DNA of 64,000 bases. Source: Haliclona indistincta (Eukaryota > Porifera > Demospongiae > Haplosclerida > Chalinidae). Shown piece by piece: positions 33,098 through 44,487 of this stretch; the first letter of the stretch is position 1, and each line of letters begins with the position of its first letter. Where the stretch lies: positions 2,784,169-2,848,168 of the forward strand of contig OZ024786.1 of NCBI GenBank assembly GCA_964017065.1, given 5' to 3'. Position numbers and translations under genes: made by a program. The notes below the pieces were generated by a model that did not search any database, was not told the origin of the DNA, and saw only the letters and a list, made by a program, of their open reading frames with translations.

Positions 33098-36000
33098 GTG
33101 AGCTTTCATTTGATCTTGTAGCTATATGACTGTAGTTATTTGTAGTTGCAAAGCTATGCTAGCTTGCATTCCTCATGGTACAAATACATTGTGGTTTTAG
33201 ATGAGAGAGTGCGAGTTTGTTTTGATCTTCTCCGCTCTGCATGCTTGCATATGACAGTGATTAGCTGGTCTACTGCTCAGTGTTGTGCAACGAGACTGTC
33301 AACAGTGCGTGTGTGCTCGTAGTCTCTCTGTGTTATTTAGTCACACTACATTGACCATGTGTTTGTGAGATCATAATTATATTATTATACACTGTCTCAC
33401 TTTCAGCTTGCAATCATGTAGTATAGTTTGATGTTATTGATGAGCTTCAACACACAGACCTCCTGATATTCTGTGTTTTGCATTATTGGTGTGGGATTTT
33501 CTTGTCTTTGTGTGTAAACAACCAATCAACATGATCAAAGAATCTAGAGCTGTTCCCACAGTAGTCAAGAGTGTCTAATTGGCTTGCTTTGATTTTATGT
33601 GACAATTACCGTTATTGCAATTATAAACAATTACCACTGTATGTGATTGAGTAATTTACATACCTGTACAAAGATAAATCGCTAATATAAAGTTTGTCCA
33701 TTGGTATGTCAACAGCAAGGTATAGCACTAAGAATGTTTGTGCACTGTGTAGCCGATTTTGAATACTGAAATCCAATGTTTTAGTCTGAGGCCTGTTTCA
33801 TGCGTGCTTCTGAGCTCACTGAATTAACTGGAGACTATGTATAGACAACATACATTGCATAAAGTTGCATACTTACATACTGTGTACTCATATTCATTGC
33901 TTGCTTATTGTATACACATTGAAAATTCTTGTGCTTGCAGTCTAAACTATTTTAACAGTTACATGTCCTGTTGTCTTAGAGAAGGAATAAATAAGAAGGT
34001 GTGTAGTTTCAATGCCGATAACAGTAGGCGATAATATGCTGGGAGTAATGTGTGGTGTTACACATCAAGCGATTGTCACTCGTGGGAGTTTTGTCTGGAA
34101 AGCTATGCTGTGAAGGAATGGTTGCCAAGTGTTGCTAGCAACCAAGTATTCATTGAGCTCCACACCGCATTGTAGTCAGAGAGCTAAAAGGAAGTGATCA
34201 AAAATCAAAAATCTCCGAAAAAGTATTCCAAGAAATCATCAATGAATTTGTATCGAGTGTCTTGGATTGACACTTGTATAAGCAATGCTCAAAATTAGCG
34301 CAAGCGGTTTTAAATTGACAGTGAGTGTTTCCAACATTAATAGCGCAATTTACGGACTCCAGTAGAACAATGACAGAATTATTCACTTGTTGGTGAAACT
34401 GATACTGTGCTAGACAATAGCTAATGTGCACTGTTCTTTGCTTCGTATTTTGAATAGCTGATATTTCTACAGCTCTGGTACATTCACAATCTGGGAATCG
34501 TGTAGTGTTTTGTGTATATAGTGCTTCTGGGTATGCTTGAAGTGTAGGAAGCTACACTGAATATAGAATTCTAATTTCTATGCAACATTTTTTGTTCAGT
34601 TGTTTAAACATGTATCAACGATTTTTAAGTGCCAAGCATACAATTACACATGGAGGAAGCTTAATTTATGTTTAGAGCTACATCCTGTGCACTTTAATTG
34701 TTTTATTGCAGTGTGGGAAGACTTGTAACCACTTTAGGCGGTGGGAAATATATTTCAGCATTCTGAGGCAAAGTGTAATATCACATATTAACACATTCAT
34801 TAGCACAGCTATCATGATTACAATTTAAGTATAGAAATTTAAGCAGTCTGTGACAAACATGTACTAGGATTACAGCATTAGCCCAACCAGATGTTTAGTT
34901 AATGATTTCAAGTGAAATAATGCAGAGTGCAGACCGTTTATATGGAAAAATATGCCCAGTACATGTAGAGGTACAAGTTGACCTAACTGTAACTTGCCTT
35001 CTCATATTACACGGAAGTATAGTAAATAAAGTTATTGGTCAGACACTTTGTGGTGTACAGTAAATCAACTAGCAATGGTATTAGGTTGGAATTCACTACA
35101 ACAAACCAACGCTGCTATTGCAAGATAGGAAACACTTAGGAAATATGTATCTAACAAACTTGTGCAACTGTTTACAATCAGAAACAATGAAAAACATCTG
35201 TATACGATTCATACAAAGGTAGTGTGTGTATAACAATGTGTTTACAATAGAGATTGCTTTGCAGAGCTTTTTGTGTTTTCATAATTCTAGTTAGTTTTCA
35301 ATATTTTGTGAGTGTAAAAAAAGATAGGAAGTTCCATGGACACTGTTTTTCCACAAATGTCAGTTACAGTGTCAACCACAACAGTTACTGCATTCTCCTC
35401 GCTTGCTATATATTTCCGTACTCTCTCTCTCCCTCTCTCTCTCTCCCTCCACTCTCTCTCTCTCTCCCTCCCCCTCCCCCTCTCTCTCTCTCCGCTCTCT
35501 CTCTCTCCCTCTCTCTCCACTCTCTATCCCTCCCTCTCTCTCTCTCTCTCCCTCATTCTCTCTCTCTCCCTCCGGTCTATCTCTGAAATTGTCACCATTT
35601 TCGACTTCATCACAATTACCTGATTTGCTTGTCTGTACATTGTATGTGTGGTGTGATAATTAGTAATAAATAGAATTTTATATAGTGCACTAATGCGTGA
35701 CTAATAATAACAGTTATTGAACACGTCACAGTGACACGCTATGTTCGTCTATTGTATTGTGTTTTCATAACGAAAGTGTTAGTTAGCTCACAGATATAAA
35801 TGAATCAGGGAAACACATTAACAGGCATGCATGTATGTATGCTATATTGTATAACTACTGCATGTGTGAACAGCTTTGGATTATATAGTACTGCAGTAGA
35901 TCATTATTATATCATTTTGACTATGCTTAGTGTTGCATGCATGTGTAACTATAGAGACAAGTAGTTCTGTACCGTTAATATTACTAAAGTGACGATTTGT

Positions 36001-37229
36001 CTCAATAAACAATGCTTTGGTACTAAATAAATTTCAGAAAGGTGTTTTAACCTTTAGCCTCAAACTTTACAGCAAATAATTGCACTTTTGTTTCAAGCAG
36101 CATATTAATAATAATCATTGCAAGCAGCATTACATGATCTCTCAATGAAGAAAGTGTTGAGTGTAAGATCATGCAGTGCTATGCTTACTTTGTTGCTATA
36201 GGCCTTCTTGTTAGTATAAGCTCGTGCACACATAAGTTGTGTAGTTATTCAAACAAGCACTGTTATTATAATGGTAGGAATTTGTTACTGACTAATTACT
36301 ATAAGCAACAGACAGCAAGGGACAGCAATAAATGTCATTACCGAGCGCACCCATTAAGTAATTTCTCCGAAATTTGTGTAATAGTAGACTAATGTCAACT
36401 GTCATCTTTGCATCATCCACACTCACGTATTATAGCTAGTTGTATACTACAAATGACATTCATATAGGCCTATTAAAAAACATTGGATCAGCTAGTATAT
36501 CAGTATACAGGCTACTGTTTAATCCCCAAGTACTGTGGTATTACACAGTATAGTAGCTAACTATAGTGCTGTTATGATTTCTGGTACAACGATTAGTTCA
36601 TGATAATTTAGTGTGTGTCATCAGCTTCATCCATCCCCCAGATGCATAAAGACAAGTTTCATTTCCATGATTTCCTAGACACATTACTGGTTTTCTCAGT
36701 AAAGTTGTTTCCCTGTCTCTTATTTGCAATATACAGCATTATTTAATACTGGTGTCACCTTATGTTGGACTCTACCTGTTATACATCTTGTAACAGAACA
36801 CTTCCACTTACCTTCCCTAATTTGCAATCTTGCAAAATGTGAGACAGTTGAACTGTTCAAATACATGCCAAACACTTAAAATGTCTGTAAAGCACGTGTC
36901 TACAAGCTCTTAACATTTTATACACTTAAGATGTTTTATTATTGATAAATCAAAAGTATAGCGAAATTTTGGAATGAAATAGGGCAAATGGAAACTTTTT
37001 TGCAATGATAATGTTTATTGGCTATACCTTGTACCAACAGTAAGTTGTTGCTTGAACAAGTACATGTATACATTTCCCATCACACTAATAACTTGTAAAT
37101 ATCCTTTATTTGTATGTAGTATACATTCATGTATCCTTTAGAAAAATGGTATTCTAACAATTAACACCATAATACTATTTCAAGACAATGCAAGTAGTTA
37201 TAATGTGATGTTTTATTTTTCTTGCTCAG
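33098..37229 (+). other. 4.1-kb non-coding region, probable 5'-UTR intron of the GPCR gene
   Basis: AT-rich, no credible exon or conserved frame. The only notable content is the (CT)n tract at 35421-35572. It ends in a strong acceptor TTTTTCTTGCTCAG one base before the GPCR start codon. Confidence 0.5.
35421..35572. repeat. (CT/CCCT)n microsatellite
   Basis: Pyrimidine tract on the plus strand, sense to the GPCR gene. Confidence 0.93.
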
Positions 37230-37230
37230 A

Positions 37231-39039
37231 ATGAATTCTACACTCAACTATGGATCCGGTATGGACCAACCAAACATGACTAACTTCAGCTGCACGGCTA
37301 GTGAACTGAGCACCACAAATGTCACGGATCCTGTCACATGGACTCTTCGTGAGGAAATCGCAAACGGCAACATACCGATAGCCATAATTCAGATAATGTT
37401 CTTTCTGATTGGGTTCTCGTGGAATTTATTCATAGTTATAACCTACATTATCAAACGTCATCTTCTCAAGGAACCTGCCAATTTCTTTCTCTTCAATCTC
37501 GCCGTCATTGACTTGTTAACCTGTGCGCTTCTCCTACCGGTCAATTTCATCGCTCTTGCTGCTAATGACTACGTCTTCGGATCAACAGATACTGTTCGGT
37601 GTGGCGCCTGCTTTGCTAATGGATTCCTTGTAGCATGCTTGGTTCTATTCTCACTCCATGCACTGGCACTTCTGTCGATCGATCGATTTCTTCTCCTCTC
37701 ATTTCCACTGTGGTACAAGAAAAGAATGAGCCTCATAAAATCGATCATACCTGTAGTGGCGGTTACTGTAATATGCATCGTAATATCCATACTGCCTGCA
37801 TTTGGTTTTGGTGAGTGGGAGTTCAATAGAAACTTTGGCACATGCTTGCCGCGATGGACAGGCACTAGAAATGGAGTTAAGAACATCTACTACATGGGCC
37901 TGATAATTGTTGAGGCAGCCATTCCAGTAATAGTTCTAGCTGTCACTAACATTTGGACTTACAAGGTTGTCACCCGGTTTCTGAAATCGAGGCATCGCCG
38001 TCGCTCTATCTTCAAAAACAAGAAAGAAGAAAACAAGAAACTAAAGCGTGAGCAGTTGCAACTGGTGAGAGTTTTTGGTGCTTTATTCATCGCAAATCTT
38101 ATCTCATGGACTCCAGTGTTCCTTGTATTCGTGATTGTATTTATCTTGTCAAACTTTCAGAAGCAAGATCTTGTCCCTTCGTATGTATTCACTATTGGTT
38201 GGTTATGCTTCCTAAGCAGCCCTGTCATTCATCCCATAATAGAGTCTTTCTTCATAAAGGAGCTTCGCTACCAAGTTCGTCGTGCACAGCGATCTGTTCG
38301 AGCTGCCAGTCGTACTCTGATACGTGCAGCTACTGCAACTCTGTCTGAAATACCTGAAGATGTGTCCACTGGAGACGCTACTCCAAAAACCCGACACAAC
38401 TTCTCACTATCTCGTAAAAGTACTAACATGTCACTCAATTCAACGAACATGACGGATCTGAATGAGTCGCCAAACGAGAGTCTTGCCAGATGTAAATCAC
38501 TAAAAATTTCTGGTCTGACAACCCACCAAAATGGAGTGGTTATCGCAGCCAGGCTACCAGGTGAAATATTGCGGAATGGGAGCCCTACATCGGACACTGT
38601 AATCGAAATGAACAGCAGTCCACTGAGCACTATAATTGAGATGGACAATAGAAACTCATCAAATTTTGAAATGTCACCTTCAAAATTACACGAGTCACCG
38701 TCAAAATGCAACGGGTCGCTACTTGGGTCACCTTCAAAAAATTCAGTAACGCTCAACCCACAGCTGACAAGAGTCCAAGATATCAGTGAACAGACACGCA
38801 TTCTTGCATACGATGGAAGCCCTTTAATAGTGAAACCAAATAGAAGAACGCAATCCTCAAGCCCGAAGAAAGTCAGCATCGTTTTACCGGATTCGCCGAC
38901 AGGGTCAATAGACGCAGTCCAGCAAAATGACATACTAATACAGAATCAGTCGCCAACACACAACGTTCGTAATTCAGAGCACAGTAACTCATCATCTACC
39001 GATAATGTTGACTCACACGAAGAAGAAAATTTTGTATAA
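37231..39039 (+). CDS. rhodopsin-class G-protein-coupled receptor, orphan
   Basis: A 602-residue seven-helix receptor in one coding exon. Start: the ATG directly after the acceptor CTTGCTCAG; the frame is open upstream but only through intron. N-terminus with glycosylation sites N2, N15, N18 and N30. Helices near 51-73 (GFSWN), 86-109 (LAVIDLL), 125-150 followed by DRF at 151-153, 170-192, 219-243 (Pro 231), 279-307 (SWTP 292-295) and 316-340. Cys 124/127 and Cys 205 (ECL2) can form the usual bridge. Helix 7 has SPVIHPIIE in place of NPxxY: no Asn and no Tyr. A Ser/Asn-rich tail of about 258 residues follows with repeated SPSK motifs, likely phosphorylated. The HP in helix 7 recalls GPR161, but this is only suggestive. 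Ligand unknown. Confidence 0.88.
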   Translation: MNSTLNYGSGMDQPNMTNFSCTASELSTTNVTDPVTWTLREEIANGNIPIAIIQIMFFLIGFSWNLFIVITYIIKRHLLKEPANFFLFNLAVIDLLTCALLLPVNFIALAANDYVFGSTDTVRCGACFANGFLVACLVLFSLHALALLSIDRFLLLSFPLWYKKRMSLIKSIIPVVAVTVICIVISILPAFGFGEWEFNRNFGTCLPRWTGTRNGVKNIYYMGLIIVEAAIPVIVLAVTNIWTYKVVTRFLKSRHRRRSIFKNKKEENKKLKREQLQLVRVFGALFIANLISWTPVFLVFVIVFILSNFQKQDLVPSYVFTIGWLCFLSSPVIHPIIESFFIKELRYQVRRAQRSVRAASRTLIRAATATLSEIPEDVSTGDATPKTRHNFSLSRKSTNMSLNSTNMTDLNESPNESLARCKSLKISGLTTHQNGVVIAARLPGEILRNGSPTSDTVIEMNSSPLSTIIEMDNRNSSNFEMSPSKLHESPSKCNGSLLGSPSKNSVTLNPQLTRVQDISEQTRILAYDGSPLIVKPNRRTQSSSPKKVSIVLPDSPTGSIDAVQQNDILIQNQSPTHNVRNSEHSNSSSTDNVDSHEEENFV

Positions 39040-39626
39040 TACTCGCATTACAATTATTATTCTGCAAAAAGATATTTCACGACAATTAATACAGAAATTC
39101 ACTGCAGTGCTGACTTTAAAACATGGTTTTTCTTTTCTTTTTTGGAGTATTATTTATTGTGACATATTTATTTTGTAACAATTATTAATCAAGAATTTTG
39201 AACATCTTTATTGACTGCGCTGTAAGGGACATTGCAGTTCGTGATGAGATTGTAATCTGCATTCTACTGGATTATTCTGCCGGTCGAGTTGATGAATGGT
39301 CACCGGCCATCTGCCGTCTGCAGCAGTACATGTCTGTTTAATAGTTGGTATAAAATGTAATAATCATTGTCTACGTGTCTTCACAGATGGCGTCTAATAT
39401 TCTTATGTGATGTTGAAGGTAGGTACTTGCAGAAAGCTCACTTTAACCACTGTAAACTACAATCCAATAGTTATACGTGTACAGTACTCGAATTCACAGG
39501 CAATTACCATGAACCATGAAAACTAGACCAATATACACGTTAATATACAGTAACTTAATCAAAATTTTTAATTCGATTTTTTACTGAAGAAATATTTGAT
39601 CACATAGTTAGTAAAATTAATGGCTG
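39040..39626. other. convergent 3' region between the GPCR and DCTN6
   Basis: 587 bp, AT-rich, holding the 3' UTRs of both genes. No canonical AATAAA was recognised for either strand and no further gene. Confidence 0.6.
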
Positions 39627-42440
39627 TTAGTTGGTCTTCACAAGTTTGTGGAAATTTGGGAGTAACTTGATAAGGTAATCTAACTGCTGAGTCGCACTGG
39701 TCTGTTGACAAAAAGAGAAAAATATTGTTACATCTGCTCCGCTATTTCACCAATTCACCCACCCACCCTCCCAAATACTAACTCAATCACCCGATTACTC
39801 ACTCACTCGCTCATTCACCCACCCACCCAATTACTTACTCACTCACTCACTCACTCACTCACCCACCCACCCACCCACCCAATTACTCACTCACCCACCC
39901 ACCCAATTACTTACTCACTCACTCATCCACCCACCCAATTACTCATTCACTCACTCACTCGCTCACTCACCCACCCAATTACTCATTCACTCACTCGCTC
40001 ACCCACCCACCCAATTACTTACTCACTCACTCACCCACCCACCCACCCAATTACTCACTCACTCACCCACACACTCCCTCCCGATTCTTACACTCAATGG
40101 TGTTGATCTTGTGTGCCTTCTCTGTTCACTGCCACATATAATGGTATTTGCTGGTACAGTCTCTACGGCAGTCAGGCTACACCCACTACCAACAACACAA
40201 TTACTAGTGACTGTGCAACTAGATCCAACAATTGCTGTGAAGACAAATAATATATAAACTAAGACACTAAATGTACTTCTGCAACACGTAGTAGATCATA
40301 CTAGCATAGACTACATAACTAGGTTATATGTAGTCTATAATATCTATAGCTCCATTCGCACACACCCGACCCGGATTAGCCCAACCTGGATACAATCTGG
40401 ATCACGTCTAGTCTAGTGAGCTATGGGACCCTCAATCGACGCGAGCGAATCAGTGACGATGGGGGTGGAGCGCGTCGAATGAGGGTCTAGCACAAGTTGT
40501 TAATATTCATGATATTCATAGACCACGTTAGGTTACCGCCCACTAAGAAGAACATAGTTGCTGGAAAGAAACGCTCGTGATACCACAGACGTTACTTTTA
40601 ACGAACAAAGCTCGCCGTATCAAGTTAGAGCATAGACTAGATTTTGTGTTGCACAGAAGAGGTAACTTGACGCGCGCTACCAGAGAACGAGACGAGGTGC
40701 ACGAAGAAACAAAGCATATTTTTAACGAAGGAACTCGTCACGGGCTCGCTACAACACGGTAAACAGCTAGACTGGATAGTTACCTAGAGACTGACAAAGC
40801 CGTTTTTCGAATTTTATTATAGATGCAGAGTTATCGCTAGCTAACGTGCTTCGACCAGCATCTCTTCGCAACCGTTCATATTCATGAATATTAATTAGTA
40901 GCTGAATCCAGCTACTAAGAAGCTGATTGGTCGAATATGTCAATGAATATCATGAATATTAACAATGTGTGCTAGACCCTCGTTTGACGTGCTCCGCCCC
41001 CTATCGCCACACCCCTCGCGTCGATAGAGGGTCCCATAGCTCGCTAGACTAGATCACGTCCCGTTTACACGTGAGCCATAACGTAGGTGATGTCGATGTG
41101 ATGGAAGGACTATCTTATGCATACAGAAGGGAGAACCTTGCTATACACTCCACGCTTGCTTTGTTTCAACAATAAGGACCGGAATAGTCAACCAGCAAGC
41201 TTACTTTTGGTAAAACAACTGCACAGCCGACACAGTAGTCCAGAAATCGTTTTTTTTTGTTATTACAAGACTTGCCTTGGCAATAGCTAGACGATGGCTA
41301 GAGAGAAGAACATGTATCGCCGTATCTCTGATGTGCAATGCTAACTACAATTCACCCAGAGAAGACTAGCAACAGCACGTTCGAACTCGTACAACTGTTT
41401 ACATGTGGACCCGATTGGGATTAATCCGGATTCAATCCACCTCCAGATATGAATTGAGAAATCCGGATAGCCTCGTGTTTACAAGCAGGTCGATCCGGAT
41501 TCAATCCGGGTTGGAGGTGTCGTGCAAATGGGGCTGATGATACTAGCATGTGATTATAAGAAAATTTTGCAGAAATAAGCACGTGACTGAAAATTACATA
41601 TAGACCATCTTTGAGGATAAACTATCGCGTCTGTCAATTAATGCTACTTGCATGGTTAGCAAAAAGGCATGCTCATAAGGTCAGCATGCTCATAAGGTCA
41701 GCATGCTCGTAAGGTCAGCATGCTCGTAAGGTCAGCATGCTCATAAGGTCAGCATGCTCGTAAGGTCAGCATGCTCATAAGGTCAGCATGCTCGTAAGGT
41801 CAGCATGCTCGTAAGGTCAGCATGCTCGTAAGGTCAGCATGCTCGTAAGGTCAGCATGCTCGTAAGGTCAGCATGCTCGTAAGGTCAGCATGTTCGATGC
41901 TACTGTTGAAATTAACACACAAAAACAAACTACCGGGCCGTATGCCTTGTGGCTCCGCCCACCAAGGCATAAAAGTCATGCCTTGACGAGAACCAGAGTT
42001 GTAAAGCACTATATACATGACGTACATTACACATTCATTTACTCACATTTGGATTCAAACACATTGTCGTTGCCCACACTGTAGGATTCACAAACTGTAG
42101 TAGAAGTCAGGAATACAACAAATCTACCAACCAGCAAATCAATTTTGACTACATACTCTGTACACTATTCTATACTATTTCAAAAATTATTTTTATGATG
42201 CAGGTATTAACCCTCTATGTACTAGAATATTAACCCTCTATGTACTACATTAATGTGTAGGATACTGGTATCAAATTCAAACACGTTTCCATCTCCTATC
42301 ACCATCTGTTTGTCACCATCGTTAGTCTTCCTGTGATGAAGACATGACAAGAGTGAGGGAGGGAGGGAGAGAGAGGGAGGTAGGGAGGGATGGAGAGAGA
42401 GAGGGGGAGGCAGGCAGAGAGGGAGGGAGAGAGAGGGAGG

Positions 42441-42489
<49 letters not shown>

Positions 42490-44130
42490 AGGAGGGAGAG
42501 GGAGGGAGGGAGAGAGAGAGGGAGAGAATGAGAGGGAGGGGAGAGAGGGAGGGAGAGGGAGAGGGAGAGGGAGAGGGAGAGGGAGAGGGAGAGGGAGAGG
42601 GAGAGGGAGAGGGAGAGGGAGAGGGAGAGGGAGAGGGAGAGGGAGAGAGAGAGAGAGAGAGGGAGAGAAGGAGAGAGAGAGAGTCAATGACAGCGGCGCT
42701 TGAGTTATACATGATACAAGTACCCTTTGGTTCACAGAAGAGTACATTATCAAAGTCTAGCAGTGAAAATCTCATTAGTCTTTTTGTGGTATGCTTTCGA
42801 GCCGGTAAGCTCACGAGCGTTGCCTCCAGCTAGCTAGCAGGCTGTTTCTCACTGATGCAAGGTCTGCTACAGGGAAAATCCTGCAATACTAATAACTATT
42901 TATCCTGCAACCCTGTCAATAGTTGGAGTGAATATTGATGTTGCTTAACCGTGTTTTTATTCCGTCATTCTTTGAAAAGCAAGGGGGAAACTGTCCCCTG
43001 CCTTACTATGGTTGTGTCAATTGTGAACCGGGAGTTCATTACATCAGAGTATGCAACCATCATTATGCCCCATTAGACAGCTTTGGGCATTTTCTACGCC
43101 ACAAGTTTACTGACACACAATTATAGTGAATATGTAGAAAATGCCCAAAGTTATCTGATGTCTAATGTTACAAAACCAGCCTTAAATAGAAACCTGGGGC
43201 ATCTATTTCCTAAGTAAGGTTTTAGGAGGGCATTTATTAACCCCTTAGTTACTGTCAAAACTGGCAGTTTGTCCTGTAATTTTCTACAATATGCAATACG
43301 CTAGCTGTTCTAAACTAGCACCGTTTTTCCTCGCATGTCAAAATTTATGACCACGTACTAAACTGCGAGTTGGCCACTCCCACTTCAGATCTGAAGCCAC
43401 TAAAGTGATGCGACCTCATCGTTTTTCAGCTAATTTTGGTCTTCATTTAGCCCTGGTGACTGATACAAAAACCAGGTGGTGAGCAAACAGGACAGTTTAG
43501 ACCATGCCAAAGTATGCATTTCCGGCAACCATGAAGCCCTAAAAATATTGAAAGTGGTGAAGGGCTCTGCCACTTCAAAGTCTGGGTTAATGGGGGACAC
43601 TCCTTCTAAAATTCACCCCATGCCATAAGTTTATGCCCCGTACAATACCTGTTGATAATATTGCAGCGCTCCATGAAGAGATTTCCCTCACCGATAATGA
43701 TAGGTCCTCCCTCAGCTATGATAGAGGCAGCTGGATGGATCACTGTACGAGCTCCTGTGAAAGAGAGAGATGAAGGAGAGAGATGTGGAGGAGAGAGCCG
43801 TGATGTGGAGGAGAAAGAGAGGAGTGCATGATGGTGGGAAAAGGAGAGACAAAGAGATTATTGTGGTAGTCAATGTGAAAAGCAGTATAAGCTGTTGGTT
43901 GTATCACAGCAAGCTTTGCTGATAGTTTGTACTCACCAATAGTTATATTGCCAACCAGTTGAGCTTCACAACACACAACAGCACTGCCTGCGATTTGTAC
44001 ATTACTGAGAGAGAGAGAGAGAAAGAGAGGCGAGGGAGGGAATAGAGGACAAATAAAGCCAAAGTTTCTAGGCACAGCTTTACCCTGACAGCTTCTTCTG
44101 TGTCCGTGGAGAAGGAACAGTGAAGCTCAT
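39627..44130 (-). CDS. DCTN6: dynactin subunit 6 (p27), seven exons
   Basis: DCTN6 is a left-handed beta-helix subunit of the dynactin pointed-end complex, working with dynein. Seven exons join in phase to 183 residues (human 190): 44084-44130, 43937-44004, 43649-43754, 42266-42330, 42047-42094, 40092-40234, 39627-39701. Hexapeptide-repeat sequence is collinear with human p27: [64 protein letters not shown], and the C-terminal [14 protein letters not shown]. Start: the only ATG giving a family-like N-terminus ([13 protein letters not shown]). Introns hold large microsatellites and nested foldback elements. It is divergent from the kelch/Death gene and convergent with the GPCR. Confidence 0.94.
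39757..40080. repeat. (CTCA/CCCA)n microsatellite
   Basis: CTCA blocks alternate with CACCCACCCAATTACT, giving a higher-order repeat. In DCTN6 sense it is GTGA-like and starts about ten bases after the donor of exon 40092-40234. Confidence 0.95.
40350..41533. mobile_element. outer MITE (CCATTTGCACGACACC ends) split by an inner element
   Basis: Left CTCCATTCGCACACACCCG and, read inward from the right, CCCCATTTGCACGACACC. Both arms have ACCCGGATT motifs. A 645-bp element (40408-41052) is inserted in its left arm. It lies in the DCTN6 intron between exons 42047-42094 and 40092-40234. Confidence 0.7.
40408..41052. mobile_element. 645-bp foldback element with 7-bp target duplication
   Basis: CTAGTCTAGTGAGCTATGGG on the left and its near-perfect inverse on the right, with ATCACGT repeated on both sides (40401-40407 and 41053-41059). 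Subterminal arms share TTAATATTCATGATATTCAT. It carries a 60-codon open frame without recognisable similarity. Confidence 0.85.
41660..41892. repeat. 17-bp tandem array (CATGCTCGTAAGGTCAG)
   Basis: About 13 head-to-tail copies; unit variants differ mainly at CTCGTAAG/CTCATAAG. Each contains GCATGC across the junction. No spacers, so not CRISPR. It lies in a DCTN6 intron. Confidence 0.95.
42351..42684. repeat. (GA/GGGA)n microsatellite with a GGGAGA block
   Basis: Includes a regular (GGGAGA)n run at about 42550-42645. In DCTN6 sense it is a pyrimidine tract shortly before the acceptor of exon 42266-42330. Confidence 0.95.
43028..43185. mobile_element. foldback element (GGGCATTTTCTAC arms)
   Basis: GCTTTGGGCATTTTCTACG faces TAGAAAATGCCCAAAG; the left flank GAGTTCATTACATCAGAGTATGCAACC, read in halves, matches that at 50134. 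Same family as 50134-50397. Confidence 0.6.
43240..43620. repeat. dispersed repeat (AACTGGCAGTTTGTC...)
   Basis: Shares AACTGGCAGTTTGTC, CGCTAGCT, ACTAAACT-GAGTTGG, CACTCCCACTTC and a GGGTTAA-GGGGACAC end with 50500-50860, and partly with 57780-57905. Non-coding. Confidence 0.7.
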
Positions 44131-44487
44131 GGCTAGCTGGCTGGAGTTTTCAGAATAGGTGTGGTTTCAACATCCTAATTAACACGCCCACTTAATAATT
44201 TATTCATGAAGAGAGCTTACTGCGAGCTCGCCCACGCATCTTGAACCCCGGGCTCGCTGCAAGTGAACGTACTTGTTTCGACAATAGCGCGTTTTCAAAG
44301 TGGCGAAAAGTCTTGTTTCAGATAATAAGTTAAGAGAGAAGTACAGTAATGGATGATGGCGTCCGTGTAAGTGTTAGTTCAGGAATGTAGTAGTAGTAGT
44401 AGTAATACTAGTAGGTGTGGTTAACACGAAACACGCCCACCTAAAAGGGGCACTAAGAAGGGCTTGTCGTAGCTAGCTGCGTCGTGG
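44131..44487. promoter_or_regulatory. bidirectional promoter between DCTN6 and the kelch/Death gene
   Basis: 357 bp separate the two divergent start codons. There is no TATA box. It contains a short (AGT)n run (44386-44402) and CACACGCCCACC-like GC motifs (44175-44190, 44425-44440). Function inferred from position. Confidence 0.6.

Noticed and set aside
38268..38933. 221-codon minus-strand frame opposite the GPCR
   Set aside because: Antisense shadow of the GPCR coding exon, with no independent similarity or start context.
41660..41892. CRISPR-like or binding-site array of 17-bp units
   Set aside because: No spacers and no associated genes; a simple minisatellite in a DCTN6 intron.
42690..42800. 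Possible DCTN6 exon ([15 protein letters not shown])
   Set aside because: Exons 43649-43754 and 42266-42330 already join in phase and match the family without it; the frame runs into microsatellite.
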